This document shows positions 49,051 to 58,473 of a stretch of 64,000 nucleotides of DNA, one piece after another. Within the stretch, counting starts at the first letter, position 1. Every line of letters starts with the position of its first letter. Source of the stretch: UBA11606 sp964504305 (GTDB lineage Bacteria > Actinomycetota > Acidimicrobiia > Acidimicrobiales > Aldehydirespiratoraceae); assembly GCA_964504305.1 (NCBI GenBank), contig CAZDEB010000003.1, forward strand, positions 186,001-250,000. The letters run 5' to 3'. A program made the translations under genes and the position numbers. The notes beneath the pieces are model-generated. The model saw nothing but the letters and a program-made list of their open reading frames with translations. It was not told where the DNA came from and searched no databases.

Positions 49051-50149
49051 GTTCGGGCAGCGGCGGGAGTACGTCCATGGCCTGCTGACGCAGCCAGTGG
49101 TCGGCAAGGACGAGTAATACCATTGCCTCTACCATTGGGACCGCCCGTGGCAGCACACAGGGGTCGTGGCGGCCTTTGGCGGCGAGAGTTGTGGGTTGGC
49201 CGTCGCGAGTGACGGTGTCTTGTTGGCTGGCGATTGTTCCGGTTGGTTTGAACGCCACCGACATCAAAAGGTCTTCGCCGTTGGAAATGCCGCCTTGGAT
49301 TCCGCCGCTGTGATTGGTCGCAGTGCGGATCTGGCCGTCGGGAGCAGCCACGAACGGATCGTTGTGGACGAGTCCGGTCATCTTGGTGCCGGCGTAACCA
49401 CTGCCTATTTCGATGCCTTTGGCGGCCGGCAACGACATCAGCGCTCCTGCGAGGTCGGCATCGAGTTTGTCGAAGACCGGTTCGCCGAGGCCGGCGGGAA
49501 CCCGCCGAGCGACGGCGCGCACCACCCCACCAAGCGAGTCGCCATCTCGACGAGCTTGCTCGATGGCCTGGCTCATGGCCGCCGCGGCTGTGGGGTCGGG
49601 GCAGCGAGTCGGGTCGGCCTCAACCGATTCGAGGCTCACCTCGTGGGGGTCGACCTCGGCTCTGATGTCGTGAACTTCGTCGACCCACGCCAGGACTTCG
49701 ATCCCTGCGACGGCGTGCAGCAGGCGGCGGGCCACCGCTCCTGCGGCTACCCGCCCGATTGTTTCGCGCGCCGAGGAGCGTCCGCCGCCCGCCCAGTTAC
49801 GAAAGCCGTACTTGGCGTCGTAGGTGAAGTCGGCGTGTGACGGCCGGTACACATCGCGTAGATGATCGTAGGCGCCGCTGTTGTGGTCCTTGTTGCGAAC
49901 AAGCACGGCGATTGGTGTGCCGGTGGTGTAGCCGGCAAAAACTCCCGAGAGGATCTCGGCCTGGTCGGCTTCGTCGCGTTGAGTTACCAGGCGTGATTGT
50001 CCCGGACGGCGACGATCGAGGTCGTCTTGGATCTGGGCGACGTCGAGCGCCAATCGAGGTGGGCACCCGTCGACGGTGACGCCGACGCCACCGCCATGGG
50101 ATTCGCCGAAGGTGCTAACACGAAAGACGGTGCCGAAGCTGCTGGCCAT
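49043..50149 (-). CDS. aroC: Chorismate synthase
   Basis: The 368-residue FMN enzyme has FRVSTFGESHGGGVGVTVDG, HADFTYDAKYGFRNWAGGGR, SARETIGRVAAGAV and the C-terminal GRHDPCVLPRAVPMVEAM. It makes chorismate from EPSP. TACACT at 50161-50156, 6 bases before the ATG, supports a leaderless start. The size is normal. Confidence 0.96.
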   Translation of the reverse strand: MASSFGTVFRVSTFGESHGGGVGVTVDGCPPRLALDVAQIQDDLDRRRPGQSRLVTQRDEADQAEILSGVFAGYTTGTPIAVLVRNKDHNSGAYDHLRDVYRPSHADFTYDAKYGFRNWAGGGRSSARETIGRVAAGAVARRLLHAVAGIEVLAWVDEVHDIRAEVDPHEVSLESVEADPTRCPDPTAAAAMSQAIEQARRDGDSLGGVVRAVARRVPAGLGEPVFDKLDADLAGALMSLPAAKGIEIGSGYAGTKMTGLVHNDPFVAAPDGQIRTATNHSGGIQGGISNGEDLLMSVAFKPTGTIASQQDTVTRDGQPTTLAAKGRHDPCVLPRAVPMVEAMVLLVLADHWLRQQAMDVLPPLPERP

Positions 50150-50155
50150 GGCGAG

Positions 50156-50161
50156 AGTGTA
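50156..50161 (-). promoter_or_regulatory. Putative -10 box, leaderless start of aroC
   Basis: Minus-strand TACACT, 6 bases before the ATG at 50149. Confidence 0.5.
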
Positions 50162-50189
50162 CGGCCGACGCGCCGTCTGGGCTGACGTT

Positions 50190-51902
50190 TCAGGCGTCGA
50201 TCAGCCCGCGACCATCAACCGCCTCGCGGCGGGCGATGTCGGCGGTTCGGTCGTCGGCCGCGTCGTTGGCCGCTTCTTCGGCCTCGACTCGGTCGGCCCA
50301 CGCTTGAATCTCTGCGACCTTTTTGGCGGAGTCCCAGCCGAGGGCGGAGGCAACTATTTCGGCTACCCGGGCCGAGACGGCGATGCCGCGGTCGACCGTC
50401 TCGACCGAAATACGCATTCGGCGAGCCAAAATGTCTTCGAGATGGATTGCGCCCTCGACTTCGACGGCATAGAGCGCTTCGGCGGCGAGATAGCCCCCAC
50501 CGGGCAGCACTTCGGCGAGATCGGGTTGGGCTTCTACCAGGGCGAGCACCGCGGCGACCTCCGAACCATGTCGCCAAAGCATCCGGTCGACGAGGTCGGC
50601 GTCGACCCCGTACTGGGCCCCAAGACGGGCGGCGGCATGCTGCCACGTGTCCCAGTCGTTGCTGCCGAGGAGTTGGATGTGTTCGGTGACTGACGGGCCT
50701 ATGGGCCGATCGATGCTCTCGGTTGCCATGTCGACCGCATCGGCGGCCATGACCCGATAGGTGGTGTACTTTCCGCCAGCGATCGAGATGAGTCCCGGCA
50801 CCGGCTGAGCCACTGCGTGTTCGCGACTCAGGCGTGCTGTTTCGTCGGCCTCGCCGGCGATCAAGGGACGGAGACCGGCGTAGACGCCGACCACGTCGTC
50901 CCTGGTGAGCGGCCGCGATAAGGCTTCGTTGGCTTGTTCGATCAGGTAGTCGATGTCGGTCGACGACGCTGCCGGGTGGGCTCGATCTAGCTCCCATGCC
51001 GTATCGGTCGTACCCAGTAGCCAGAACTTGCCCCACGGAATGATGAACAGGACGCTCGATGGCGTGCGTAGTACGAGGCCGCTGTCGCTGTCGATGGCCT
51101 TGCGGGGCACGACGATGTGGACTCCCTTGGCGGCCTGCACCCGCAGTCCTGAGGGACCAGCCATGTCTTGGATGTCGTCGATCCAGACGCCCGTGGCGTT
51201 GATAACCCGACGGGCCCGGATTTCGAGACGTCGACCGGTCTCTATGTCGACCACCGTGGCTCCGACAACAACCCCGTCTTCGATGATCAGGTCGTTGACT
51301 CGCGTTGACGTGGCTATCGCCGCACCGTGGCGCTTTGCGGTGCGAGCAACGCCAAGAGTGTGACGGGCATCGTCGATTTGGGCGTCGTGGTACACAATCG
51401 CACCGATCAGCGATGACCGCTTCAATCCAGGGCTCAGCTTGAGCGCGGCCCTTCGACTCAGGTGGCGATGGTGCGGCAAAGTGTTGCCGCCGAGCTTGGC
51501 CAGGAGGTCGTAGATCATCACGCCGGCGCCGTAGTACGCCCGCTGCCAAACACGGTTGGTCAACGGGATCAAGAACGACACAGTGCGAACGAGATGCGGG
51601 GCCACCACCGCGGCGTGCAGGCCGCGTTCCTTCAGGGCCTCACGCACCAACCCGAAGTCGCGCTGTTCGAGATAGCGCAACCCGCCGTGCAGCAGTTTCG
51701 ATGACCGGCTAGAGGTTCCCGACGCGATATCTCGTTGCTCCACCAGTCCCACGCTGAGACCACGTGTCGCGGCGTCCAATGCGCAACCGACTCCGGTGAT
51801 TCCGCCGCCGATCACAAGAACGTCCAGTTCGTCGGCGGCCATCGACTCGAGATCGGCGAGTCGTTGTGTCGGATTGAGAGATCCGGGTGCGGGGGAGTTC
51901 AT
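50190..51902 (-). CDS. glpD: Aerobic glycerol-3-phosphate dehydrogenase
   Basis: The 570-residue FAD protein has LDVLVIGGGITGVGCALDAA, TSSRSSKLLHGGLRYLEQ, INATGVWIDDI and the C-terminal domain (YGVDADLVDRMLWRHGSE). It oxidises glycerol-3-phosphate to dihydroxyacetone phosphate at the membrane and feeds electrons to quinone. TAGGCT at 51914-51909 is 6 bases before the ATG. No glpK or glpF gene is adjacent. Confidence 0.94.
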   Translation of the reverse strand: MNSPAPGSLNPTQRLADLESMAADELDVLVIGGGITGVGCALDAATRGLSVGLVEQRDIASGTSSRSSKLLHGGLRYLEQRDFGLVREALKERGLHAAVVAPHLVRTVSFLIPLTNRVWQRAYYGAGVMIYDLLAKLGGNTLPHHRHLSRRAALKLSPGLKRSSLIGAIVYHDAQIDDARHTLGVARTAKRHGAAIATSTRVNDLIIEDGVVVGATVVDIETGRRLEIRARRVINATGVWIDDIQDMAGPSGLRVQAAKGVHIVVPRKAIDSDSGLVLRTPSSVLFIIPWGKFWLLGTTDTAWELDRAHPAASSTDIDYLIEQANEALSRPLTRDDVVGVYAGLRPLIAGEADETARLSREHAVAQPVPGLISIAGGKYTTYRVMAADAVDMATESIDRPIGPSVTEHIQLLGSNDWDTWQHAAARLGAQYGVDADLVDRMLWRHGSEVAAVLALVEAQPDLAEVLPGGGYLAAEALYAVEVEGAIHLEDILARRMRISVETVDRGIAVSARVAEIVASALGWDSAKKVAEIQAWADRVEAEEAANDAADDRTADIARREAVDGRGLIDA

Positions 51903-51908
51903 GGCCCC

Positions 51909-51914
51909 AGCCTA
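51909..51914 (-). promoter_or_regulatory. Putative -10 box, leaderless start of glpD
   Basis: Minus-strand TAGGCT, 6 bases before the ATG at 51902. Confidence 0.5.
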
Positions 51915-51955
51915 TGCTCCGTCACGAATCTGTCTTCACTATTGCGAGGAACGCC

Positions 51956-53581
51956 GTGCCTAGCTACGCCAGTATTTGGGAGGGAATAGCTGACGCGGTG
52001 CCGGATGCTGTTGCCGCGTGTCATGGTCGAGAGTCCCACTCTTGGGCCGTTTTCGAAGACCGCTCCGCCCGCATCGCCTCGGCCTTGGCCCAGGCCGATA
52101 TCGGCCACAACGACAAGATCGGGCTCTATCTCTACAACGGTTTTGAGTATCAGGAGGCGCAGTTCGCTGCGTTCAAGCAGCGGGCGGTGCCCTGCAACGT
52201 GAACTACCGCTACCTTGCTGACGAGCTCGCCTATCTCCTCGACAACGCCGATGCCAGGGCGGTGTTTTTTGACGCGTCGCTGGCTGATCGGATTGTCGAG
52301 GTCCGAGCCCGATGCCCACAACTTCGACTGTTGGTCCAGGTCGGTGGTGGCGAATTGGTTGACGGCGCGGTGGCCTACGACGACCTGATTGCGCACCACG
52401 AGCCTGCGGCGCGTATCGAACGCTCCGGAGCCGATCTGTGGTTCTTGTACACCGGAGGCACCACCGGCAACCCCAAGGCCGTCATGTGGCCTCACGACGA
52501 GCTGCAACGCAGCTCAGCGGCGTTCTACGCGCCGCTGGGTCGTGAGGTGCCCACCACGGTCGAAGAGGCGGTGGCGGCGTCGTTGGAGCTGCACGACCGT
52601 CGTCGCACAACACGGGTTTTGGCGGCCGCGCCGTTGATGCACGGCACGTCGGGGATTGTGTCCTTGCAAGTTCTCACCACTGGCGGCGCCGTGGCGACGT
52701 TGGCCGAACGGTCCTTTGACGCCGCGGAGTTGTGGTCGATAGTGGGTCAGCACCGACTCACAATGCTCACGATCGTGGGCGAAGCATTTGCTCGCCCCAT
52801 GCTGGCCGAACTCGAACGGGTCGCGGCCACAAGCGAGGCCTACGATCTGACGAGTCTGTTTCAGATCATGTCGTCGGGGGTCATGTGGTCGACCGAGTCC
52901 AAACAGGCGTTCCTCAAGTACCGCAAGATGACGCTGCTCGACAGCCTGGGGTCGAGCGAAAGTCCTGGCCAGGGAACCCAGCTCACCCGCAAAGGCGAAG
53001 CGGTGGCCGCGACCGGACGGTTCACCCTCGGCGAAACCACCACCGTGTTGACCGATGATGGTGAGCAAGTCGAGCCGGGGTCCGGCGTCATCGGGCGTCT
53101 GGCCAACCGCGGGGTCGTCCCGCTCGGGTACTACAAGGACGAGGCCAAGACCGCCGAAACGTTCCCGGTGATCAATGGCGTGCGCTATTCGATTCCTGGC
53201 GATTACGCAACGATCGAGGCCGATGGCACGATCACGCTGCTTGGTCGCGGATCGGTGTGCATCAACTCGGGTGGCGAGAAGATCTATCCCGAAGAAGTCG
53301 AGGAGGCGCTCAAGTCCCATCCCGATGTCGTGGACTGCAACGTGGTCGGGTTGCCCGACGAACGGTGGGGCCAGTCCGTCACTGCTGTTTTGAGTGTGGC
53401 GGGTGGCGTCGAGGTCGACGACCAGACGCTGATCGAACATGCCCGTTCCAAGATCGCCGCCTACAAGGCCCCCAAGGGAATCTTTAGGGTCGACGAGGTG
53501 AGGCGCGGTCCCAACGGAAAACCCGACTACGCGTGGGCTCGCGAGACCGCTGAGGCGTTGGCCGCCGGCCAGACAACTTAG
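51956..53581 (+). CDS. Acyl-CoA synthetase (AMP-forming, FadD family)
   Basis: The 541-residue ANL-superfamily enzyme has the AMP-binding P-loop WFLYTGGTTGNPKAVMWP, LLDSLGSSESPGQG, the adenylate motif YSIPGDYATIEADG and the C-terminal lysine region YKAPKGIFRVDEVRRGPNGK. It activates a carboxylic acid, probably a fatty or related acid, with ATP and CoA. I chose GTG 51956, which has GAGGA 5-6 bases upstream, over the in-frame starts at 51887 and 51914. Its stop codon overlaps that of mtr on the other strand. Confidence 0.88.
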   Translation: MPSYASIWEGIADAVPDAVAACHGRESHSWAVFEDRSARIASALAQADIGHNDKIGLYLYNGFEYQEAQFAAFKQRAVPCNVNYRYLADELAYLLDNADARAVFFDASLADRIVEVRARCPQLRLLVQVGGGELVDGAVAYDDLIAHHEPAARIERSGADLWFLYTGGTTGNPKAVMWPHDELQRSSAAFYAPLGREVPTTVEEAVAASLELHDRRRTTRVLAAAPLMHGTSGIVSLQVLTTGGAVATLAERSFDAAELWSIVGQHRLTMLTIVGEAFARPMLAELERVAATSEAYDLTSLFQIMSSGVMWSTESKQAFLKYRKMTLLDSLGSSESPGQGTQLTRKGEAVAATGRFTLGETTTVLTDDGEQVEPGSGVIGRLANRGVVPLGYYKDEAKTAETFPVINGVRYSIPGDYATIEADGTITLLGRGSVCINSGGEKIYPEEVEEALKSHPDVVDCNVVGLPDERWGQSVTAVLSVAGGVEVDDQTLIEHARSKIAAYKAPKGIFRVDEVRRGPNGKPDYAWARETAEALAAGQTT

Positions 53582-54939
53582 AGTTCGAGAAGCGCCTGCT
53601 CGATTACTTCGGGCAGCGCCGGATGGATGTAGTACTGGCCGCGCGCTAGTTCGTCGACGGTCTGGCCAAACGACATACCCTGAATCAGTTGTTGGATGAG
53701 GGTCGAGGCTTGGGGGCCGATTATGTGTGCCCCGAGCAACAACCGGGTAGCCGGGTCGATGATGACTTTGACAAAGCTGGTCTCGTCTTCCATTGCCCAG
53801 CCGTAGGCGGCGCCACCGTAGGCCTGCGTGTGGGCTTTGTAGTCGACTGCTTGGTCGAGGCACTGGCGTTCGGTCAGCCCAACGCTCGCAACTTGGGGAT
53901 GGCCGAAAACCGCGTGAGGGATAAAGCGATGGTCGACCTTGTGAGGGTCGTCGGGGTGCGAGATGTTGTGGGCCACGACCCGGGCCTCGTGGTTGGCAAC
54001 GTGTTTGAGTTGCACCGGGTTGGTGATGTCACCGAGGGCCCAAACTCCTTCGACCGAGGTCCGTAGTTGCTCGTCGGTTACTAGGTAACCGGATTGGTCG
54101 ACTTCGTAGCCGTGGGCGGCCAGCCCGAGTTCGTCGGCGTTGGGGACGCGGCCGGTGGCGACCAGAACGGCATCGACTCGCAGCTCTGAGGAACCCTCCG
54201 GGCCGTCGAGTTGAAGAACGATGTCGTCGCGGTCACGGGTTGCTTCCACCACGTGGGTTTTGGTGAGAGTCGCAAACTTCCGCGAGTAGATCTCGCTGAA
54301 ACGGTCGCTTACTTCGTGGTCTTCGTTACGCAAGAACCGGTCGCTGCGAAGGATGAAGGTCACATCCGATCCAAACGCGCCGAAGACGTTGCCGAGTTCG
54401 GCGGCGATGTACCCCCCACCGAGGACCGCGAGCCGGGGCGGGACGTCGTCGACCCTCATCACGGTATCGGAAGTGTGATAGCCGACTTGGGCCAGCCCAG
54501 CTATGGGAGGCACCGTTGCCCGCGCCCCCGCGGCGATCACGATCTTGGTGCCGGTGATGACCTGCTCGCCCACTTGGATTTGTTTGGGACCAACAAACCG
54601 GGCGTCGTCCTGAAAGACCGTGACATTGGGGAGGTTCTTGCGGTACTGCTCGCCGCCGGCCGCTATCGGGTCGATGCGCCCGAACACTCGATCGCGAATC
54701 CCCGGCCAGTCGACGCCATCGAAACTTGTGTCAACGCCGAGGCGCGCTCCGGCATTGGCGGCGAGTTCGGCGAGTTCGGCAGCGTGCACGAACATCTTTG
54801 AAGGGATGCATCCGACGTTGAGGCAGGTCCCTCCGAACGCACCCCGTTCGATCATGGCGATGGCGAGATCGTCGTGCTCGGGACCAATGATCATGTTCCC
54901 GGATCCGGAACCGAGAATTATCAGATCAAAGTGTTGCAT
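53578..54939 (-). CDS. mtr: Mycothione reductase
   Basis: The 453-residue pyridine-nucleotide disulfide reductase has the redox pair Cys39/Cys44 (GGTCLNVGCIPSKM), VLGGGYIAAELGNVFGAFGS for NAD(P)H, WALGDITN for FAD, and the C-terminal HPALPEV with the catalytic His-Glu. AYGGAAYGWAMED fits mycothione reductase rather than lipoamide dehydrogenase. It keeps mycothiol, the actinobacterial thiol, reduced. TATGGT lies 6 bases before the ATG. Confidence 0.9.
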   Translation of the reverse strand: MQHFDLIILGSGSGNMIIGPEHDDLAIAMIERGAFGGTCLNVGCIPSKMFVHAAELAELAANAGARLGVDTSFDGVDWPGIRDRVFGRIDPIAAGGEQYRKNLPNVTVFQDDARFVGPKQIQVGEQVITGTKIVIAAGARATVPPIAGLAQVGYHTSDTVMRVDDVPPRLAVLGGGYIAAELGNVFGAFGSDVTFILRSDRFLRNEDHEVSDRFSEIYSRKFATLTKTHVVEATRDRDDIVLQLDGPEGSSELRVDAVLVATGRVPNADELGLAAHGYEVDQSGYLVTDEQLRTSVEGVWALGDITNPVQLKHVANHEARVVAHNISHPDDPHKVDHRFIPHAVFGHPQVASVGLTERQCLDQAVDYKAHTQAYGGAAYGWAMEDETSFVKVIIDPATRLLLGAHIIGPQASTLIQQLIQGMSFGQTVDELARGQYYIHPALPEVIEQALLEL

Positions 54940-54945
54940 CGGCCG

Positions 54946-54951
54946 ACCATA
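54946..54951 (-). promoter_or_regulatory. Putative -10 box, leaderless start of mtr
   Basis: Minus-strand TATGGT, 6 bases before the ATG at 54939. Confidence 0.5.
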
Positions 54952-55021
54952 GCGGCCTGTCGGGTGATACTGGTCGGTCGGGCTGTTACTGGTACCGCGA
55001 CCGCTCGGGCGGGGAGTTGAC

Positions 55022-55027
55022 TAGCCT
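55022..55027 (+). promoter_or_regulatory. Putative -10 box, leaderless start of the glycosidase gene
   Basis: TAGCCT, 6 bases before the ATG at 55034. Confidence 0.5.
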
Positions 55028-55033
55028 CTTGTG

Positions 55034-56665
55034 ATGCCCCCGCCGCGAAAGCCCCGATCTTTCGCCGCGCTGTCGTTGCCAGCGTTACTGTTGCTGGCGC
55101 TGTTCGCAGCCGGGTGTTCGTTCGAGACCAAGAACGCGGCCCGGGCTCGTCACCAACGCACAACGCTTCTCGATGGGGGTCTCCCAGTCGAGGTTCAAGG
55201 TGATGTTGTCCTTGGTTCCGAGGCCGACGGCATCGCCTTGAACCCACTTTTGTTGGGCACAAATCTGCCGGCATGGGTTAGCCCCGGCAAGCTGGACAAG
55301 CCGTTCTTTTTTGATTCGATCGAAAAGTCGGGAACCACGCTGCTCCGACTCCCCGGCGGGTCGTGGAGCAACGCCTACAGCTGGGCTGGATGTCAGGCCA
55401 GCGACGATAGCGACTGCTACTGGACGTGGGCGTTGCGGCCCAGCGACTTCATGGAGGTCATGGTTCGAACCGGCCTTCCGGCCATGTGGACGGTGTCGTT
55501 CAATGGCACGCCAGAGGAGGCCGCGGCGTTGGTGGCGTTCTTCAACGGAGAGGTCGGCGACGAAACCACCATCGGTGCAGACCAGCGAGGCACCGGCTGG
55601 AAGACGGTCGATCACTGGGCTCGATGGCGCGCCGAACTTGGCTACTCGGAGCCGGTCCCGATCGCCTACTGGGAGGTCGGCAACGAGATTTATGGTGCGG
55701 TCGAGTCGGCCGGTCCCCATTGTGCACCATGGGGTTGGGAAGAAGTCGCGACGTGTGACGGCGTCGAATACGTCGAGGGGGTTGATGACCAGCAGGGGTT
55801 CCTCGATTTCGCGGCGGCGATGAGGGCTGTTGACCCAACAATCGAGATCGGTGCCGTTGGCGTCGTGGGGCAAAGCGAGTGGGGAAACTGGGGCAAAGAG
55901 GTCCTGGCCGGGACCCGTGATCAAGCCGACTTCTACGTCATGCATCACTACGGGTTCGATGGCGACATGAACGTCGAGGCCGCGCTGGCCATGCCGTACG
56001 AGACATGGTCGTGGGCGATGGACGACTTTGCCCAGGCTGCGACGGAAGCTTCGGTCGACCCCGCTCTTGCTGTTGCTGTGACGGAATACAACCTTGTCTC
56101 GTTTCTCGACGCCGACGTCGAGGCTCGCATGACACAGGCCATCAACATGTTCTACATGGCCGAAACAATCGGTGAAATGAGCGTCACCGGCGTCGACATC
56201 GCTACGCAATGGAACCTCATGAACGGGACCGCCTGGAACGGCACCGACTACGGCATTGTCGATGTCGATACCGGCGAGATAGCGCCGCAATTCTACGCAC
56301 TACGACTTTGGTCGCTGATGGGCGCCACGTTGTTGCCGGTAACGGCCGGAGTCGACGAGGTTTCCGCCTACGCGACGATCGATGCTGCGAGACGTTACGC
56401 GGTGATGCTCATCAACCCGACCGACGGCGACATCGATCTCGATGTCGAATTGCCGGTCGAAGGCCAGGTCGACGTCGTGGCCGATGTTGCCGTGGCCGAC
56501 ACGATGCAAGACCAACACATTGCCTACAACGGGGTAGAGGTCGGGTCCGTTGTCGATCTCGATCCCGAACCGCAGCAGCTCGGAAGTTTCGAGGGTGTGG
56601 TGCCGTTGTCGTTGCCGTCGTTGTCGGTGACAGTGATTAGGTTCGAGCCAGCGGCTCTTCGGTGA
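55034..56665 (+). CDS. Secreted glycosidase-like lipoprotein (alpha-L-arabinofuranosidase-like)
   Basis: The 543-residue protein has a lipoprotein signal (LFAAGC, Cys28), then a TIM barrel with likely acid/base Glu218 in YWEVGNEIYG and nucleophile Glu351 in AVTEYNLVSF, spaced as in clan GH-A enzymes such as GH51 and GH39. Preceding segments LLRLPGGSWSNAYSW and SPGKLDKPFFFDSI are typical of arabinofuranosidase-like enzymes, and a C-terminal beta-sandwich follows. It probably cleaves a plant or algal glycan outside the cell. The sugar specificity is unknown. A GTG at 55031 is also in frame. Confidence 0.78.
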   Translation: MPPPRKPRSFAALSLPALLLLALFAAGCSFETKNAARARHQRTTLLDGGLPVEVQGDVVLGSEADGIALNPLLLGTNLPAWVSPGKLDKPFFFDSIEKSGTTLLRLPGGSWSNAYSWAGCQASDDSDCYWTWALRPSDFMEVMVRTGLPAMWTVSFNGTPEEAAALVAFFNGEVGDETTIGADQRGTGWKTVDHWARWRAELGYSEPVPIAYWEVGNEIYGAVESAGPHCAPWGWEEVATCDGVEYVEGVDDQQGFLDFAAAMRAVDPTIEIGAVGVVGQSEWGNWGKEVLAGTRDQADFYVMHHYGFDGDMNVEAALAMPYETWSWAMDDFAQAATEASVDPALAVAVTEYNLVSFLDADVEARMTQAINMFYMAETIGEMSVTGVDIATQWNLMNGTAWNGTDYGIVDVDTGEIAPQFYALRLWSLMGATLLPVTAGVDEVSAYATIDAARRYAVMLINPTDGDIDLDVELPVEGQVDVVADVAVADTMQDQHIAYNGVEVGSVVDLDPEPQQLGSFEGVVPLSLPSLSVTVIRFEPAALR

Positions 56666-57144
56666 CTTGGAGGCTGGTGGTCGTAGCGCTTCTGGCGGCG
56701 GCGGGCTGTTCGAACAACGCGTTGGCCGATTCGACGACACGAGATTCCAACGGAGCAATCGTTGCTTCCGGAACGGTCGGGACGTCTCGCTTGAGGGTGG
56801 GGGACTGCTACTCGGGGGCGGACTCGGAATCTTTGCGTACGGTCAACGGTCGTCCGTGCGGGTCGCCCCACGATGGCCAAATGTTCGCTCGGATCGATTC
56901 GGTCAGATCGGGTGAGTGGCCGGGCCGAGAGTCACTCACCGCCGAAGCGTTCGACCAATGTCTGGTGTTTGCCAAGCGAGAGCTGGCCGCGGTGACCATG
57001 CGGGCCGATGCTGACGAGCTTCGCCTCTCGGCTTTCGTTCCCGACGAGTCGGCTTGGGATGATGGCGACCGGTCGATTGTTTGTCTGATCGAAACCAACG
57101 GAGCGCCTCTCACCGAGAGCCTGATCCTCGGTGTCACGAGCTGA
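56662..57144 (+). CDS. Small lipoprotein with septum-formation-like domain
   Basis: The 160-residue protein has a short lipoprotein signal (LLAAAGCS, Cys16) and the pattern LRVGDCYSG ... NGRPCGSPHDGQMFARI ... FDQCLVFAKREL, resembling the Septum_form domain found in actinobacterial membrane proteins (GDC..., C..PH..E/Q). Its function is unknown. The GTG at 56662 overlaps the glycosidase stop (GTGA), so it is co-translated with it and may be its extracellular partner. Confidence 0.7.
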   Translation: MTWRLVVVALLAAAGCSNNALADSTTRDSNGAIVASGTVGTSRLRVGDCYSGADSESLRTVNGRPCGSPHDGQMFARIDSVRSGEWPGRESLTAEAFDQCLVFAKRELAAVTMRADADELRLSAFVPDESAWDDGDRSIVCLIETNGAPLTESLILGVTS

Positions 57145-57162
57145 AGCTGGCAGACTCAGCTC

Positions 57163-57636
57163 ATGGGTCGACCCGTGTCTGGGAAGTGGTTCGAGGAGTT
57201 AACAGTCGGGTTGGTGATCGACCATCCGATTCGTCGCACGATTACCGAGTCCGACAACGTTTTGTTCACCACGATGACCATGAACCCGGCATGGCTCCAT
57301 CTCGATGCCGACTACGCCGCCAACGAAACCGAATTCGGACAGCCGCTGGTCAACTCGTTGCTGACGCTCAGCCTCGTGGTTGGCATCTCGGTGCACGACA
57401 CCACCCTCGGCACGACCGTCGCCAATCTCGGTTTTGATTCTTCGGTTTTTCCCGCCCCGATGTTTCACGGCGACACCTTGCGCGTCGAGACCGAGGTGAT
57501 TGCTGCTCGCGGCTCGCAATCACGGCCCGGCCAAGGGGTTGTAGCTTTCGAGCATCGGGGATTCAACCAACACAACGTGCTTGTGTGTCGAGCGGTGCGT
57601 AATGCGTTGATGCTTCGCCGTCCCGTAGCCGACTAG
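57163..57636 (+). CDS. MaoC-family dehydratase
   Basis: The 157-residue hotdog-fold protein has GKWFEELTVGLVIDHPIRRT, the D/H catalytic region ITESDNVLFTTMTMNPAWLH with Asp and His, and PMFHGDTLRVETEV. MaoC proteins hydrate 2-enoyl-CoAs. Beside a CoA-ester lyase, a role with methylmalyl- or mesaconyl-CoA-type substrates is plausible. CAGACT at 57151-57156 is a possible -10 box 6 bases before the ATG. It overlaps the lyase stop by four bases. Confidence 0.85.
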   Translation: MGRPVSGKWFEELTVGLVIDHPIRRTITESDNVLFTTMTMNPAWLHLDADYAANETEFGQPLVNSLLTLSLVVGISVHDTTLGTTVANLGFDSSVFPAPMFHGDTLRVETEVIAARGSQSRPGQGVVAFEHRGFNQHNVLVCRAVRNALMLRRPVAD

Positions 57637-58466
57637 TCCGACGCCAGTTCGATAACGCGCCGAGCCTGGGCCGCTACCGGCTCGTCGACCATCTGGCCCT
57701 CGAACGCTATCGAGGCAACTCCCGCCGCTTGAGCTTCGACATACGCGGCTACGAGTCGCTCAGCCCGGTCGACTTCGTCTGGGGTGGGTAAGAAGCATCG
57801 GTTGGCGATTGCGACCTGGCTGGGATGGATGCAGAGCTTTCCTCGATAGCCGATGGCCTTTGCTTCGACGCACTCGCGTTCGAAGCGGGCATCGTCGCGG
57901 AAGTCGGCAACTATCTGATCGACGACCACGATCGAGCCAAGACGGGCCGCCAACGCGACTTGGGAACGGGCATAGGCGACTTCGTGGTTGGCTTCGGTTC
58001 GCACACCGCCCATGTCGGCCATGAAGTCCTCAGCCCCGAAGTAGGCCGCGTCGATGGCCCGGTGGGCGAGCAGGGCCCGACTGTCGGCCACTCCGAGCGC
58101 GGTCTCGATGCCGCCGACGATGAACCCTTCGAACAAGCCGAGATCGTGACTCAGCTGATCTAGGCCCTCTACGGTCTCGATCTTGGGTACAACGATGCCC
58201 GCGAGGCCGGGGGGCAGCGCGTTGATGTCGTCGCGGTACCAGGGAGTGGTCGGGTCGTTGATTCTGGCCAGTACCGGTATGGAGTCTGCGAGCTCACGCA
58301 TTGCGGCTTGGAGGTTGTTGCGCCCTTGGGCCTTGGCGTTGGGCGGTGTGGCGTCCTCGAGGTCGATCACAATTGCGTCGGCCCCTGTGGCCGGCATTTT
58401 GGTGATGAGGTCGGGGCGAACCGCGGGGGCAAATAGCAACGAGCGAAGTCGGTGAGGGAGTGTCAC
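57633..58466 (-). CDS. CoA-ester lyase (HpcH/HpaI, CitE-like)
   Basis: The 277-residue TIM barrel has LRSLLFAPAVRPDLITKM, GADAIVIDLEDAT, ARINDPTTPW, VVPKIETVEGLD, ETALGVADSRALL, and GAEDFMADMG, then KLCIHPSQVAIAN, all conserved in the CitE/malyl-CoA lyase group with its Mg-binding Glu and Asp. It cleaves malyl-CoA-type esters. The start is a GTG at 58466, with TAACGT 7 bases upstream. It is convergent with the maoC gene. Confidence 0.88.
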   Translation of the reverse strand: MTLPHRLRSLLFAPAVRPDLITKMPATGADAIVIDLEDATPPNAKAQGRNNLQAAMRELADSIPVLARINDPTTPWYRDDINALPPGLAGIVVPKIETVEGLDQLSHDLGLFEGFIVGGIETALGVADSRALLAHRAIDAAYFGAEDFMADMGGVRTEANHEVAYARSQVALAARLGSIVVVDQIVADFRDDARFERECVEAKAIGYRGKLCIHPSQVAIANRCFLPTPDEVDRAERLVAAYVEAQAAGVASIAFEGQMVDEPVAAQARRVIELASD

Positions 58467-58473
58467 AGTCGAG

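Noticed and set aside
55085..56290. 401-residue open frame antisense to the secreted glycosidase
   Set aside because: The plus-strand frame has a signal peptide and catalytic residues; the antisense frame has none.
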